Shown here piece by piece: positions 53,430 to 62,269 of a stretch of 64,000 bases of DNA. Numbering within the stretch: the stretch's first letter is position 1; each line of letters opens with the position of its first letter. The translations under genes were made by a program, and so were the position numbers. The notes below the pieces were generated by a model. The model did not search any database, was not told where the DNA came from, and saw nothing but the letters and a program-made list of their open reading frames with translations. The stretch covers positions 186,001 to 250,000 of the forward strand of contig NZ_BDUC01000005.1 of NCBI RefSeq assembly GCF_002218085.1. The letters run 5' to 3'. Origin of the DNA: Tolypothrix sp. NIES-4075. Lineage in GTDB: Bacteria; Cyanobacteriota; Cyanobacteriia; Cyanobacteriales; Nostocaceae.

Positions 53430-53679
53430 TATAAGTAAAGTTAAAGCCGTAGTTAACACAGTTTCATCTGTGGTTAATTCAGATCGTAATACTATAATTA
53501 AACTTGAAGCTGTAGTTAATGTAATATCAAGATTAATTATAGAAAATCCTGATACTATAAGTAAATTTGAAGCTGTAGTTAACGCAGCTTCTTCTGTAGT
53601 TATAGATGATGAAGCTGTGGTTAACACAGTTTCTTCTGTGGTTAATACAGCTTCTTCTGTGATTAAGTTAGACGCTTAA
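53430..53679. repeat. imperfect tandem repeat, GTAGTTAACACAG-type
   Basis: About 250 bp of imperfect repeats of GCTGTAGTTAAC, CAGCTTCTTCTGTAG and TTAATTATA strings. Both strands are open over most of it: the plus reading is a repetitive EAVVNAASSVV peptide and the minus reading a LTTASSLIIV peptide. A GTG-started plus-strand gene (53401-53679, 92 residues) is possible but has no ribosome site and no recognised family, so I annotate only the repeat. Confidence 0.6.
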
Positions 53680-53805
53680 AATCAATTACGAAAATTTACC
53701 TACAATTATGTAATAAAAACACATAATTTTGTGGATTTTGCTGAACCAGAATGTAGTTGCAGTAAGACATAGTAACTTTAGAAACCTTACCTTGGAAGTA
53801 AATTT

Positions 53806-54198
53806 ATGTCTCTGAGAAAACGTACATCTCGCGTTTTAGAAAATGCTGAGTTAAGATCCGCTGCACTGAAAGCTATTGATCTCAATCTGGATCTTGGGGA
53901 TGCTTGCAACTTGAAAAGCCTAACACAACTAATTGAGAAGTTACGCACTAAGATAGATGCTCATAACACTGCTGTAACCGCTATTGACTCTTCCAAAACA
54001 CAGATTGAACAGTTAGAACAAACCTTGGGCAATCTCTGTGAGAAGATGCTGATTGGCATTGCTTTTAAGTACGGCAAAGACAGTCGGGAATATGAAATGG
54101 CAGGTGGTGTTCGTAAAAGTGAACGTATCCGCAAAAGTAGAGCAACCCGCTTGAAAACTGCTGCACAGAAAGCATCCAGCCAAACTCAACCAGTGTAG
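53806..54198 (+). CDS. small basic coiled-coil protein of unknown function
   Basis: 130 residues, MSLRKRTSRVLENAELRSAA. A helical middle with heptads (LIEKLRTKIDAHNTAVTAID, IEQLEQTLGNLCEKMLIGIA) is followed by FKYGKDSREYEMAGGVRKSE and a basic tail (RIRKSRATRLKTAAQKASSQ). No family is recognised. The strong codon pattern and the ordered helix-basic layout support a real gene. The tail could bind nucleic acid. Confidence 0.7.
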   Translation: MSLRKRTSRVLENAELRSAALKAIDLNLDLGDACNLKSLTQLIEKLRTKIDAHNTAVTAIDSSKTQIEQLEQTLGNLCEKMLIGIAFKYGKDSREYEMAGGVRKSERIRKSRATRLKTAAQKASSQTQPV

Positions 54199-54262
54199 AT
54201 GCGTAGGTTGGGCAACTACCGAAGCGATCGCTACGCAGTCGCGTTTTAGATGGTTGTGCAAA

Positions 54263-54751
54263 TTATTTTAAAATAGTCCGAGCAGTAGCGATCGCCTCTG
54301 ACACTTCATCCACTACATAAATATTGTTCGGTGAGATTTTTTGAAAGAAAACTTTACTTTCTACATCGTCACTCAACAAAATCACTTGCTTGTTTGCTTT
54401 TAAAGCTAAAGCAATTTCTGACGCTGTTCCCGCACCCATGCCGCAGGCAATCAGCAAATTACTCGAAAGTACATTAATATTATTACGAGCATTTCCCATA
54501 TCAGTAAAAATGGCAATATCAACTGCTTCAGAAATGCCTTTTTTACTATCATCGGGAAGAATCCCCAAAACTAAACCATTGGTAGATTTTGCACCCTTAC
54601 TCGCTGCATCCATCACGCCGACATTTCTACCACCAGTCAGCAAAATCCATTGTTGTTGGGCTATTAGTTTACCAAGTTCATAAGCATTTTGCAAATCCTT
54701 TGCTGTTGCCTTTTCACCGGGTCCCATCACACCAATAATGATTTTTCGCAT
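54263..54751 (-). CDS. SLOG-domain protein (TIGR00725-like, LOG-related)
   Basis: 162 residues. Rossmann-type LOG features: IIIGVMGPGEKATAKDLQNA, LLTGGRNVGVMDAASKGAK (nucleotide loop), VLGILPDDSKKGISEAVDIA and MGAGTASEIALALKANKQVI with the GxGTxxE motif. SLOG proteins bind nucleotides or cleave nucleotide derivatives, as in cytokinin riboside phosphorylases. The substrate is unknown. It is convergent with the coiled-coil gene at 53.8 kb. Confidence 0.88.
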   Translation of the reverse strand: MRKIIIGVMGPGEKATAKDLQNAYELGKLIAQQQWILLTGGRNVGVMDAASKGAKSTNGLVLGILPDDSKKGISEAVDIAIFTDMGNARNNINVLSSNLLIACGMGAGTASEIALALKANKQVILLSDDVESKVFFQKISPNNIYVVDEVSEAIATARTILK

Positions 54752-54801
54752 AGGCAGGAATTAAAGCGATCGCACCAACCTAACAACTATCCCCAACGAA
54801 C

Positions 54802-55404
54802 TTACCACGCTTCAGCCCAATAAACAATTTCTGAGGCTGAACTATCAATCGCTACCCCATAGCTATCTCCATGATTCCATTTAAAGCCTGGGGTTCCTCT
54901 GTTTTCTGCATTTAATACCAATATTTCATAAGTGGTAGGAAATGAATCTTGGGCATCACTGGTATAAAAGAAAGTTGTCGGCACACCGTTGGGTAAGTTT
55001 GCGTGGTCGTTTGTATTACCTCCTCTATATTTGTGCTTTGCAATTTCTCTGTACTTTAAAAGTACTTTTTTTATCTTTTCTGGACGCTCTTTCATTCTCA
55101 GTTGAAAATAACTGCTTTGTTGCGAAAAGCCGGGAGAGTAAGCAAGCCGCACATTTGTAGCATCCTTCGGTATTTGATTGGGAAAGTGTTTTATTTGTTC
55201 TTTATTAGACCAAATTTGATTGCGAATTTCCCCATATCGTGTAGTATTAGTTATTGTCTTAGTATCAACTGTATTGTTAGAAGCTTTCCTGAGAAAAAAA
55301 CTGCCCCCGACAATACCAAGACTGCCAAGGGACAATAAAAATATCATGGTGATTTTAACTAGATGTGTAGAACTGTTGGGTCTGTCTGTCAGAAAAAGCT
55401 TCAT
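54802..55404 (-). CDS. membrane-anchored protein of unknown function
   Basis: 200 residues with one N-terminal hydrophobic segment (about residues 17-38, ITMIFLLSLGSLGIVGGSFF), so it is exported or anchored. The outer part has YGEIRNQIWSNKEQIKHFPN, YSPGFSQQSSYFQLRMKERP and a C-terminal GFKWNHGDSYGVAIDSSASE. The pattern resembles exported cyanobacterial hypotheticals; no enzymatic motif is visible. It is 50 bp downstream of the SLOG gene's start side on the same strand, so co-transcription with that gene (transcribed after it) is possible. Confidence 0.7.
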   Translation of the reverse strand: MKLFLTDRPNSSTHLVKITMIFLLSLGSLGIVGGSFFLRKASNNTVDTKTITNTTRYGEIRNQIWSNKEQIKHFPNQIPKDATNVRLAYSPGFSQQSSYFQLRMKERPEKIKKVLLKYREIAKHKYRGGNTNDHANLPNGVPTTFFYTSDAQDSFPTTYEILVLNAENRGTPGFKWNHGDSYGVAIDSSASEIVYWAEAW

Positions 55405-55552
55405 CTAATTGAGTGTATTTCAATTTTGCGGTCATACAAACTATTATCTAATTCAATAAAATTTTGAATCTAGCGTGAGACATATTTTTTATCATAGTTT
55501 AATGACATATCAGAACCCCGACAACTCTTGCAAAGTCAGGGTAAATTGTTTT

Positions 55553-55879
55553 TTACAAGCGATGCGGACTGAATAAAATTACAATTGTTCCTATTAAGGA
55601 AATTGTCACGCCAACTAAATCATACTTGTCTGGTTTTACACCTTCAACTAACCATAACCAAACCAAAGATGAGAGAATGTAAATACCGCCATAAGCAGCG
55701 TAGACTCTACCAGCGTTTGAAGCATCTATCTTAGTTAGGGTGAAAGCGAAGATAATTAGAGCTAAGATACCGGGAAGAATTAAAACTGGGCTTTTTCCCA
55801 GTCTAAAAGTTGCCCAAAAAGCGTAACAACCAGAGATTTCTCCTAGTGCAGCAACTATAAATAAGATGAATGTTTGCAT
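55553..55879 (-). CDS. YnfA family (UPF0060) membrane protein
   Basis: 108 residues from MQTFILFIVAALGEISGCYA. Four membrane helices (about 1-20, 27-45, 55-75, 85-105) with the family blocks GEISGCYAFW, AGRVYAAYGGIYILSSLVWL and DLVGVTISLIGTIVILFSP. It is the UPF0060 small transporter-like fold, similar in size to small multidrug resistance proteins. The start at 55879 is the family start. Confidence 0.93.
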   Translation of the reverse strand: MQTFILFIVAALGEISGCYAFWATFRLGKSPVLILPGILALIIFAFTLTKIDASNAGRVYAAYGGIYILSSLVWLWLVEGVKPDKYDLVGVTISLIGTIVILFSPHRL

Positions 55880-55951
55880 TATTATAAATGACCACAGATG
55901 CATAGTTTGTCACTGGCATCTGAGGATAAAATAAATATCTACACTTTCTAA

Positions 55952-56842
55952 TTAAAAAGACCCAGCAATCATTCCTGCAAGGACAATAAAACCAATCCAT
56001 ACATTTTGTTTAAACATCTCCGCATAAACAAAATTGGGAAGGTCTTTCTTAATTAATTGAAGATACTGCCAAATCCAGCCAACAGCAGCAATTGCCAGGG
56101 TAATCCAAAATGCCAAGTTAAGATGCATTAAGATACCTAGCCAACCAAGCAAAAAGATGGTTGCAGCAAAGAAAATTCCGATCGCTTGAGGTGCGCGATC
56201 GCCAAAAAACAATGCGCTAGAATTAATACCAATACGCCGATCGTCTTCGCGATCGCTCATCGCGTAAACAGTATCAAATCCTAATGTCCACATCACTGTC
56301 GCACCCCAAAGTAACCAAGTTGCTTGAGAGAGGTTTTGCGTCACTGCACTCCAGCTAATCAACACACCAAAACCCCAAGCGATGGAAAGCACTAACTGCG
56401 GTACGGGAAACACTCTTTTCGCACCCGGATAAAGCAGAATTACGGGCACTGCCGCCACACACAACCAAAAAGAAAGCGGGTTAAGATAAAAGGCAAGAAC
56501 CGCTGCACAAAACATCGCAACGATCGCGATAACAATACCAACTTTTATCGAAAGCGCACGAGAAGCAAGAGGACGCAAGCGAGTTCTTTCTACCTGCGGG
56601 TCGATGTCGCGATCCCACAAATCATTCACAATGCATCCAGCTGCACTTGTGGCGAGAGTACCTAAAGCGATTACACCAACTAGCGGTAAAGGTGGTTTTC
56701 CTGAAGCTGCCAAAAACACAGCCCAAAGCGCAGGAATCATCAAGATTAAGCGTCCTTCTGGTTTGTGCCATCGCAATAATCGGATAATCACAAGCCACAT
56801 TGGTTCGGTGTTGCTTTCTGGTGTCGTCAGCATAGATAGCAA
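55952..56842 (-). CDS. ubiA: 4-hydroxybenzoate polyprenyltransferase (UbiA, cyanobacterial plastoquinone type)
   Basis: 296 residues, multi-pass membrane prenyltransferase. It attaches the solanesyl chain to 4-hydroxybenzoate for plastoquinone in cyanobacteria. The first Asp-rich motif is NDLWDRDIDPQVERTRLRP (about residues 73-91), the second YAMSDREDDRRIGINS (about 193-208). About eight helices are present. The reading begins with TTPESNTEPMWLVIIRLLRW. It is monocistronic on the minus strand. Confidence 0.95.
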   Translation of the reverse strand: MLSMLTTPESNTEPMWLVIIRLLRWHKPEGRLILMIPALWAVFLAASGKPPLPLVGVIALGTLATSAAGCIVNDLWDRDIDPQVERTRLRPLASRALSIKVGIVIAIVAMFCAAVLAFYLNPLSFWLCVAAVPVILLYPGAKRVFPVPQLVLSIAWGFGVLISWSAVTQNLSQATWLLWGATVMWTLGFDTVYAMSDREDDRRIGINSSALFFGDRAPQAIGIFFAATIFLLGWLGILMHLNLAFWITLAIAAVGWIWQYLQLIKKDLPNFVYAEMFKQNVWIGFIVLAGMIAGSF

Positions 56843-56892
56843 AAATAACTAAAAATACGTCAATTCATACATCTTTACATCTATAGAATAGC

Positions 56893-57013
56893 TTTATTTG
56901 CTATTTTTGAGGCTCCACACCCTGCCTGACGGAGTATCGGTGGGGATTATTGCTTCAACAAGCAACCTTGCCTGGACAGATGACCTTACAATCCGGTTCC
57001 GATAAGGTTTTTT
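56893..57013 (+). ncRNA. candidate small structured RNA upstream of ppx
   Basis: A possible -10 TAGAAT (56886) leads to a 120-nt GC-richer stretch in an AT-rich gap. Structures visible: CTCCACACCC/GGTGGGGA pairing region (56913-56946), TTGCTT-CAAC-AAGCAA hairpin (56950-56965) and a terminator ACCTTA/TAAGGT (56983-57008) followed by TTTTTT. No reading frame longer than 20 codons. It could also be a 5' leader for ppx that ends early (attenuator), but the ppx start is a further 275 bp away. The type is not identified. Confidence 0.45.
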
Positions 57014-57034
57014 GATGAAAATTATAGATCGCAA

Positions 57035-57101
57035 AGACGCTTGGGAATCGCCGTCTTTACAATAATCAGCCCTTTGTAGAGACGGCGATTCCCAAGCGTC
57101 T
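57035..57101. repeat. TAGAGACG-family long hairpin
   Basis: Left arm AGACGCTTGGGAATCGCCGTCTTTAC and right arm GTAGAGACGGCGATTCCCAAGCGTCT (26 bp, one mismatch) with a 15-base loop. It carries the GTAGAGACG string of the dispersed family at its inner end. It lies between the candidate small RNA and ppx. Confidence 0.85.
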
Positions 57102-57287
57102 CTTGCCTTAACTTTGCGCTTTACTTTAAGTAAAATAAATAAGGTATCTCTATGAGCATGTGTTGAGCATTAAAATTAACTATAAAATCATGCTCAAAAT
57201 AATTATCAGTTTGTGCATTTAGGGTATTTAAGCATCTATTGAGCACAAAAAAGGAATTCAAACTCAAAAGTATTGAAAATACGAAAT

Positions 57288-58937
57288 ATGGGACTTAATT
57301 TAGTTTCAGCTAGCTGGGAGAGTACTCCAACTCAAACAGTTGAACAACACCGGATTATTGCTGCGATTGACTTAGGGACAAATTCTCTGCATATGGTAAT
57401 TGTGCAGATTGAACCAACATTACCAGCTTTTAGCATTATTGCTAAAGAAAAAGAAACTGTGAGATTGGGCGATCGCAATACTAAAACTGGAGAACTTAAA
57501 CCAGAGATAATGGAAAAAGCGATCGCTGCCTTGGGACGCTTTCAAGAAGTTGCCAAAACTCTCAATGCGGAAACAATCATTGCGGTAGCAACTAGCGCTG
57601 TGCGGGAAGCTCCCAACGGTAAAGATTTTTTGCAAAGAATAAAAGATGAGTTGAATTTAAACGTTAACTTGATTTCTGGTCAAGAAGAAGCGCGACGCAT
57701 ATACTTGGGTGTACTGTCGGGGATGGAATTTAATGACCAGCCTCACATTATTATTGATATTGGCGGCGGTTCTACAGAAATAATTTTAGGCGATAGTCAC
57801 CAAGCGCGAGTTCTTACTAGTACTAAAGTGGGTGCAGTGCGACTAACAAGCGAATTAATTACTACCGACCCTATCAGTAACAGCGAGTTTCAGTACTTGC
57901 AAGCTTACGCACGCGGTACACTCGAACGTTCTGTAGAAGAAGTGCAAGCGAACATCGAGATGGGAGAAAGTCCCCGTTTGGTAGGAACTGCCGGCACAAT
58001 TGAAACTTTAGCGCTAATCCACGCACGGGAAAAGTCCGGTTCTGTCCCAGCAACACTCAACCGCTACGAGTTCACTTTAAAAGATTTGCGCGAGTTGGTC
58101 AATCGCTTGCGGAAACTGAATTACTCAGAACGGGCAGAGATTCCAGGAATGCCAGATAGACGGTCAGAAGTGATACTTGCGGGAGCCGTAATATTACAGG
58201 AAGCGATGATTCTTTTGGGCGTTGAATCGCTGACAGTGTGCGAGCGATCGCTGCGGGAAGGTGTGATTGTAGACTGGATGTTGACCCACGGCTTGATTGA
58301 AGATAAACTGCGATATCAAAGTTCGGTGAGAGAAAGGAGTGTTATCAAACAAGCGAAAAAGTACAACGTTAACTTAGAACATAGCGATCGCGTTGCCAAA
58401 TTTGCCCTCTCGTTATTTAACCAAACTCAAGGTAAATTACACAACTGGGGTGCAGAAGAAAGAGAATTATTATGGGCAGCGACGATTTTACACAATTGCG
58501 GTCATTATGTCAGCCATAATGCTCACCACAAGCACTCTTACTATCTAATTCGCAATGGTGAGTTACTCGGTTATACAGAAACAGAAATAGAAATCATTGC
58601 TAATTTAGCGCGTTATCATCGCAAATCGGCACCGAAGAAAAAGCATGAAAATTACGCCAATCTACTGCACAAAGAAGACAGGCAAATTGTCAGCAAATTG
58701 AGTGCTTTTGTTAGATTAGCAGTTGCCCTAGATAGAAGACAAATTGGTGCGATCGCACGAGTGCAGTGTGAATACAATCCAGATTCTCAGGAATTACAAC
58801 TGCATATCTTTCCATCTCATCCTGATGACGACTGCGCTTTAGAACTCTGGAGTGTGGATTTGAAAAAAGAGGTGTTTGAGGCAGAATTTCAGTTGAAATT
58901 AGTAGCTACTTTGGAAAGTGCTGTTACAGTTAGCTAG
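57288..58937 (+). CDS. ppx: exopolyphosphatase (Ppx/GppA family) with HD-like C-terminus
   Basis: 549 residues from MGLNLVSASWESTPTQTVEQ at 57288; the upstream TTG is less likely. The N-terminal Ppx/GppA part has AAIDLGTNSLHMVIVQI, ATSAVREAPNG, SGQEEARRIYLGVLSG and the phosphate-binding DIGGGSTEI. The C-terminal half is an HD-like domain (ILHNCGHYVSHNAHHKHSYY, YHRKSAPKKKHE). It degrades polyphosphate. It is monocistronic, between the RNA/repeat region and a repeat. Confidence 0.95.
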   Translation: MGLNLVSASWESTPTQTVEQHRIIAAIDLGTNSLHMVIVQIEPTLPAFSIIAKEKETVRLGDRNTKTGELKPEIMEKAIAALGRFQEVAKTLNAETIIAVATSAVREAPNGKDFLQRIKDELNLNVNLISGQEEARRIYLGVLSGMEFNDQPHIIIDIGGGSTEIILGDSHQARVLTSTKVGAVRLTSELITTDPISNSEFQYLQAYARGTLERSVEEVQANIEMGESPRLVGTAGTIETLALIHAREKSGSVPATLNRYEFTLKDLRELVNRLRKLNYSERAEIPGMPDRRSEVILAGAVILQEAMILLGVESLTVCERSLREGVIVDWMLTHGLIEDKLRYQSSVRERSVIKQAKKYNVNLEHSDRVAKFALSLFNQTQGKLHNWGAEERELLWAATILHNCGHYVSHNAHHKHSYYLIRNGELLGYTETEIEIIANLARYHRKSAPKKKHENYANLLHKEDRQIVSKLSAFVRLAVALDRRQIGAIARVQCEYNPDSQELQLHIFPSHPDDDCALELWSVDLKKEVFEAEFQLKLVATLESAVTVS

Positions 58938-59057
58938 AAACGTAGTGAAAAAGAGGGGTAAAGGGTAAAGGAAAAAAGGGAAAGGGGGAAGAAGTAATTT
59001 TAGACATTTTTACTAATTTTAAACAACTCTGCCCCTTTACCCAATCATAGGCAGATG

Positions 59058-59285
59058 CTCCACGCAGGTGATCCCCAAGACCCTTACGGGTACTATAAGA
59101 GAACCCCTTCGGGGAACGGCAGTCCCCCATCGATCAGGGAGACCACCCTTCTCGATTCGGGGAGACGCTCCTGCGTCGAAGATCGCTTCGCTAACGCCAC
59201 TTTGCTGTTTCAAAGGAGACCTTAAGAGGTGCAAGTGGACTCACCAAGATGGGGGCTGCCTCACCGCACTGCCTCCCCTTTAACC
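59058..59285 (+). repeat. dispersed repeat, copy 2 (partner at 37263-37425)
   Basis: GGTGATCCCCAAGACCCTTA, CGGGTACTATAAGAGAACCC, CTTCGGGGAACGGCAGTCCC and CCATCGATCAGGGAGACC, then about 85 bp absent from copy 1 (with CTCGATTCGGGGAGACGCTCC), then GGGGGCTGCCTCACCGCACT. Apart from the variable spot and the extra interior, it matches copy 1 almost base for base. No coding frame. Confidence 0.8.
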
Positions 59286-59350
59286 TTTGACCCAAATTAA
59301 AAAACCCCTTTCCCCCTTCCCCCTCCTCGGTAGACTCCATAGCATGATAA

Positions 59351-59460
59351 CCTGAGAAAACGCTGAGTTTTAACTGAATTTATTGCCAGGATAAATTCAT
59401 GAAAATCATGGTTTGCTTCTCAGATGAGCTTCAGTAGTAACTGAGATGCTTTGAGAAGTC
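59351..59460 (+). promoter_or_regulatory. 110-bp duplicated promoter/leader, copy A
   Basis: It matches 62270-62379 over 110 bp without a gap, about 80 positions identical by eye. The best part is CAGATGAGCTTCAGTAGTAA and CTGAGATGCTTT (59421-59452), which includes inverted halves CTTCAGT and ACTGAG. It ends 30 bp before the ATG at 59491; copy B ends 32 bp before its ATG. It is a control region that two genes share. The regulator is not known from the sequence. Confidence 0.7.
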
Positions 59461-59490
59461 GAAGGATAACTCAAAAACGAGGAGTAACTC

Positions 59491-59871
59491 ATGAAACTTA
59501 CATCTGTACTTGCAAGTGCTGCCCTAGTTAGCTTTTTCACATTTTCGTCGGACGTTCCCTTAAAGGTAATTAATCCTTCACTAGCTCAAGTATCGGCTCA
59601 AGAGACGAATGGTACTACAAACTTGACTGTTGACCAAAAGATTGCAGCGATCACCGCAAATAAGGGTAAGCCTGAGAGTGCCCAGATGATGCGGGAATAC
59701 TTTCCGAAAGAGCTTTCGCCGATCGGTATTCAACCAGGTGGTGCAGGTATGGTAGTTAACCTTTATAGCAAAACTAGTAATGTAACGTTCTCTTTATGTA
59801 CAAACTTCGATGTAGTTGTAGCGGTAAAGAAAGGTAAAGTGACTAAGTTCCCAGCCAATGAAGTAAAGTAA
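59491..59871 (+). CDS. small exported protein of unknown function
   Basis: 126 residues. Signal peptide (MKLTSVLASAALVSFFTFSS) and a likely cut after SLAQ or SAQ near residue 32. The mature part has LTVDQKIAAITANKGKPESA and a beta-rich end (GGAGMVVNLYSKTSNVTFSL). One Cys (CTNFD). GAGGAG lies 6 bases before the ATG. It is 90 bp upstream of the glycosyltransferase gene on the same strand, so they may form one unit controlled by leader copy A. No family is recognised. Confidence 0.75.
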   Translation: MKLTSVLASAALVSFFTFSSDVPLKVINPSLAQVSAQETNGTTNLTVDQKIAAITANKGKPESAQMMREYFPKELSPIGIQPGGAGMVVNLYSKTSNVTFSLCTNFDVVVAVKKGKVTKFPANEVK

Positions 59872-59961
59872 ATCGAATGATTATTTTACCAGCAATGGTG
59901 TAACATTTGAACTAAGAATTCACTAGTTTTTAAGAGGCTCGATCGCCAAAACTAATAAATC

Positions 59962-62247
59962 ATGAAAATGTCCAAAATTGGTGCCGGGCGTTTGGAGATT
60001 CCCTCCAAACCAGTGATGCGTCCCCAATGGGCATCTTTAATAATGCTCTTAGCGATCGCTATATCTGCTGCAATAGTAGCGGGGTGGTTTGCAGGGGAAG
60101 GCACTATCACTAATATTTTTGCACAGATAAACGTCCTGCAAGCTTCGCCACCAATGTGGCTGCAAGTGCCGATGGTAGCAGGAGAATATCTGCTTGCCCC
60201 GACTGTTATTTTACTAGCGATCGCCTTAGTAACTATGAAAATTTCCCCACTACCTCGCACTTGGTCGCGATTTCTAGTGGTGGGAATTCTGTTGCTGTTG
60301 ACTATCCGATATATTGTTTGGCGATCGCTTTCCACTCTCAACCTGAGCAACCCGGTAAATGGTACCTTCAGTTTGGCTTTGTTTTTCTTAGAAATGCTGA
60401 TGCTCAGTAGTGGTTTGATTCAGATGTTTTTGATGCTGAAACACAAAGAGCGTCCTTGGGAAGCAGACCAAAAAGCAGTTGCTGTAATAGAAGGCACTTT
60501 CACGCCGAGTGTAGATATCTTAATACCGACTTACAACGAACCGACTTTTATTTTGCAGCGGACAATCATCGGTTGTCAAGCTCTCAACTACCCGAACAAA
60601 AAAGTCTATTTGTTAGATGATACCAAACGGAAAGAAGTGGAGGCGCTGGCTTTAGAGTTGGGTTGTGAGTACATGACGCGCTCTGATAATCGTCACGCCA
60701 AAGCCGGAAATTTGAATCAGGCTCTAGCTCGTACTGATGGGGATTTAATTGTCGTTTTTGATGCTGATTTTGTCCCCACGGAAAATTTTCTCACCCGCAC
60801 CGTTGGCTTTTTTCAAGATGAACAAATTGCCTTGGTGCAGACTCCGCAAAGCTTTTACAACTTCGATCCCATTGCCCGCAATCTAGGGTTAGAGAACATT
60901 CTCACACCCGAAGAAGAAGTATTTTACCGCCAAATTCAACCGCTTCGCAATAGTGCAGGCAGTGTAATTTGCGCTGGTACTTCTTTTGTGGTGCGGCGAA
61001 GTGCGTTAAAATCAATTGGCGGTTTTGTTACCGACTCTCTCAGCGAAGATTACTTTACCGGCATTCGACTTTCAGCTCAAGGCTATCGCTTAGTTTACTT
61101 AGATGAAAAATTGAGTGCAGGTTTGGCAGCTGACAACATGGCAGATCAAGCAACTCAACGTCTGCGTTGGGCGCAAGGTACACTCCAAGCATTTTTCATT
61201 GAGGCAAATCCCCTCACCATTCGCGGATTGCGACCTTGGCAACGACTAGCGCATTTAGAAGGATTGCTACACTGGTTTACGAGTATTGCTCGTGTCGGTT
61301 TTTTGATTGCACCTTTAGCATATTCGTTTTTGGGAGCGATCCCGATTAAAGCAAGTCCCAAAGAAGTGCTGTATTTCTTTTTGCCTTACTATGTGGTGCA
61401 ATTATCAGTATTTTCTTGGTTGAATTACCGCAGCCGTTCGGCATTATTGTCAGATATATACTCAGTTGTGCTGACATTTCCCCTTGCATGGACGGTAATT
61501 CAAGTCATGCTGAATCCGTTTTCTCGTGGTTTTCAGGTGACACCAAAGGGAACTGCAAGCGATCGCTTCTCTTTCAACTGGAAACTAGCCTTACCTTTGA
61601 TTGTATTATTTATCACGTCAGCCGTCAGTTTCTGGCGCAACTTGGGGATGTTTATGCTCAAAGGTGCTTGGCAGACAATGCCCTTAGAAGCTGCCCAACA
61701 AGTTAAGGGACTCGGTTTAGGTTGGTTGTGGAGCGTTTATAATCTGGTAGTGCTTGCCGTTGCCTTGTTAGTCTTGCTGGATATTCCCAAACCTGACCCC
61801 TACGCTTGGTTTGATTTGCGTCGCACGGTGCGCTTAGATATAAAAAATTACACTGAAAATGTGTCACTGTGGGGGATAACCACAAAGATTTCCGAAATAG
61901 GAGCGGAAATTGCCTTAACACAAGCGGGTTTGCCGGAAATCAAACCAGGAGAAATCTTACCCGTGACTGTGGAAATTCTAGAGGCAAAATTAACCTTGCA
62001 AGGTATTGTTACGCAAACTAGCCTTCAAGAAGGATTTCCCACAGTTCGAGTCATGTTTGAACAGGTAAACCTGACTCAACATCGTTGCTTAGTAAAAATG
62101 CTGTTCTGTCGTCCTGGTCAGTGGCGGCGCTCATTGACACCCGGAGAGTTACAATCTTTATTGCTACTATTTAAAGTTTTGTTCAAACCAAGAGCGTTAT
62201 TTGGTCGCAAAGCTGATATAAGTGCGATCGCACTTGTGAAAGGCTGA
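59962..62247 (+). CDS. cellulose-synthase-like glycosyltransferase (GT2, BcsA type)
   Basis: 761 residues. About four N-terminal helices (residues 24-45, 70-92, 101-121 and 136-158), then the GT2 domain with the D,D,D,QxxRW set: LLDD (217-220), DAD (267-269), SEDY (361-364) and QRLRW (399-403), then helices at about 428-620. A PilZ-like C-terminal domain follows (about 627-740): RRTVR fits the RxxxR motif, but the (D/N)xSxxG motif reads KISEIG, so c-di-GMP binding may be weakened. It should make a beta-glucan at the plasma membrane. No bcsB, bcsC or bcsZ is next to it. Confidence 0.93.
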   Translation: MKMSKIGAGRLEIPSKPVMRPQWASLIMLLAIAISAAIVAGWFAGEGTITNIFAQINVLQASPPMWLQVPMVAGEYLLAPTVILLAIALVTMKISPLPRTWSRFLVVGILLLLTIRYIVWRSLSTLNLSNPVNGTFSLALFFLEMLMLSSGLIQMFLMLKHKERPWEADQKAVAVIEGTFTPSVDILIPTYNEPTFILQRTIIGCQALNYPNKKVYLLDDTKRKEVEALALELGCEYMTRSDNRHAKAGNLNQALARTDGDLIVVFDADFVPTENFLTRTVGFFQDEQIALVQTPQSFYNFDPIARNLGLENILTPEEEVFYRQIQPLRNSAGSVICAGTSFVVRRSALKSIGGFVTDSLSEDYFTGIRLSAQGYRLVYLDEKLSAGLAADNMADQATQRLRWAQGTLQAFFIEANPLTIRGLRPWQRLAHLEGLLHWFTSIARVGFLIAPLAYSFLGAIPIKASPKEVLYFFLPYYVVQLSVFSWLNYRSRSALLSDIYSVVLTFPLAWTVIQVMLNPFSRGFQVTPKGTASDRFSFNWKLALPLIVLFITSAVSFWRNLGMFMLKGAWQTMPLEAAQQVKGLGLGWLWSVYNLVVLAVALLVLLDIPKPDPYAWFDLRRTVRLDIKNYTENVSLWGITTKISEIGAEIALTQAGLPEIKPGEILPVTVEILEAKLTLQGIVTQTSLQEGFPTVRVMFEQVNLTQHRCLVKMLFCRPGQWRRSLTPGELQSLLLLFKVLFKPRALFGRKADISAIALVKG

Positions 62248-62269
62248 TGAAAGTAGTAGCGCACACTTT

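Noticed and set aside
53331..53627. 98-codon minus-strand frame and 92-codon plus-strand frame over a tandem repeat
   Set aside because: Both frames are open only because the repeat lacks stops; the peptides are repetitive (LTTASS, EAVVN) and neither has a ribosome site. I kept only the repeat.
59068..59283. 71-codon plus-strand frame in the gap after ppx
   Set aside because: It lies wholly within the dispersed repeat copy, whose partner at 37.3 kb does not keep the frame.
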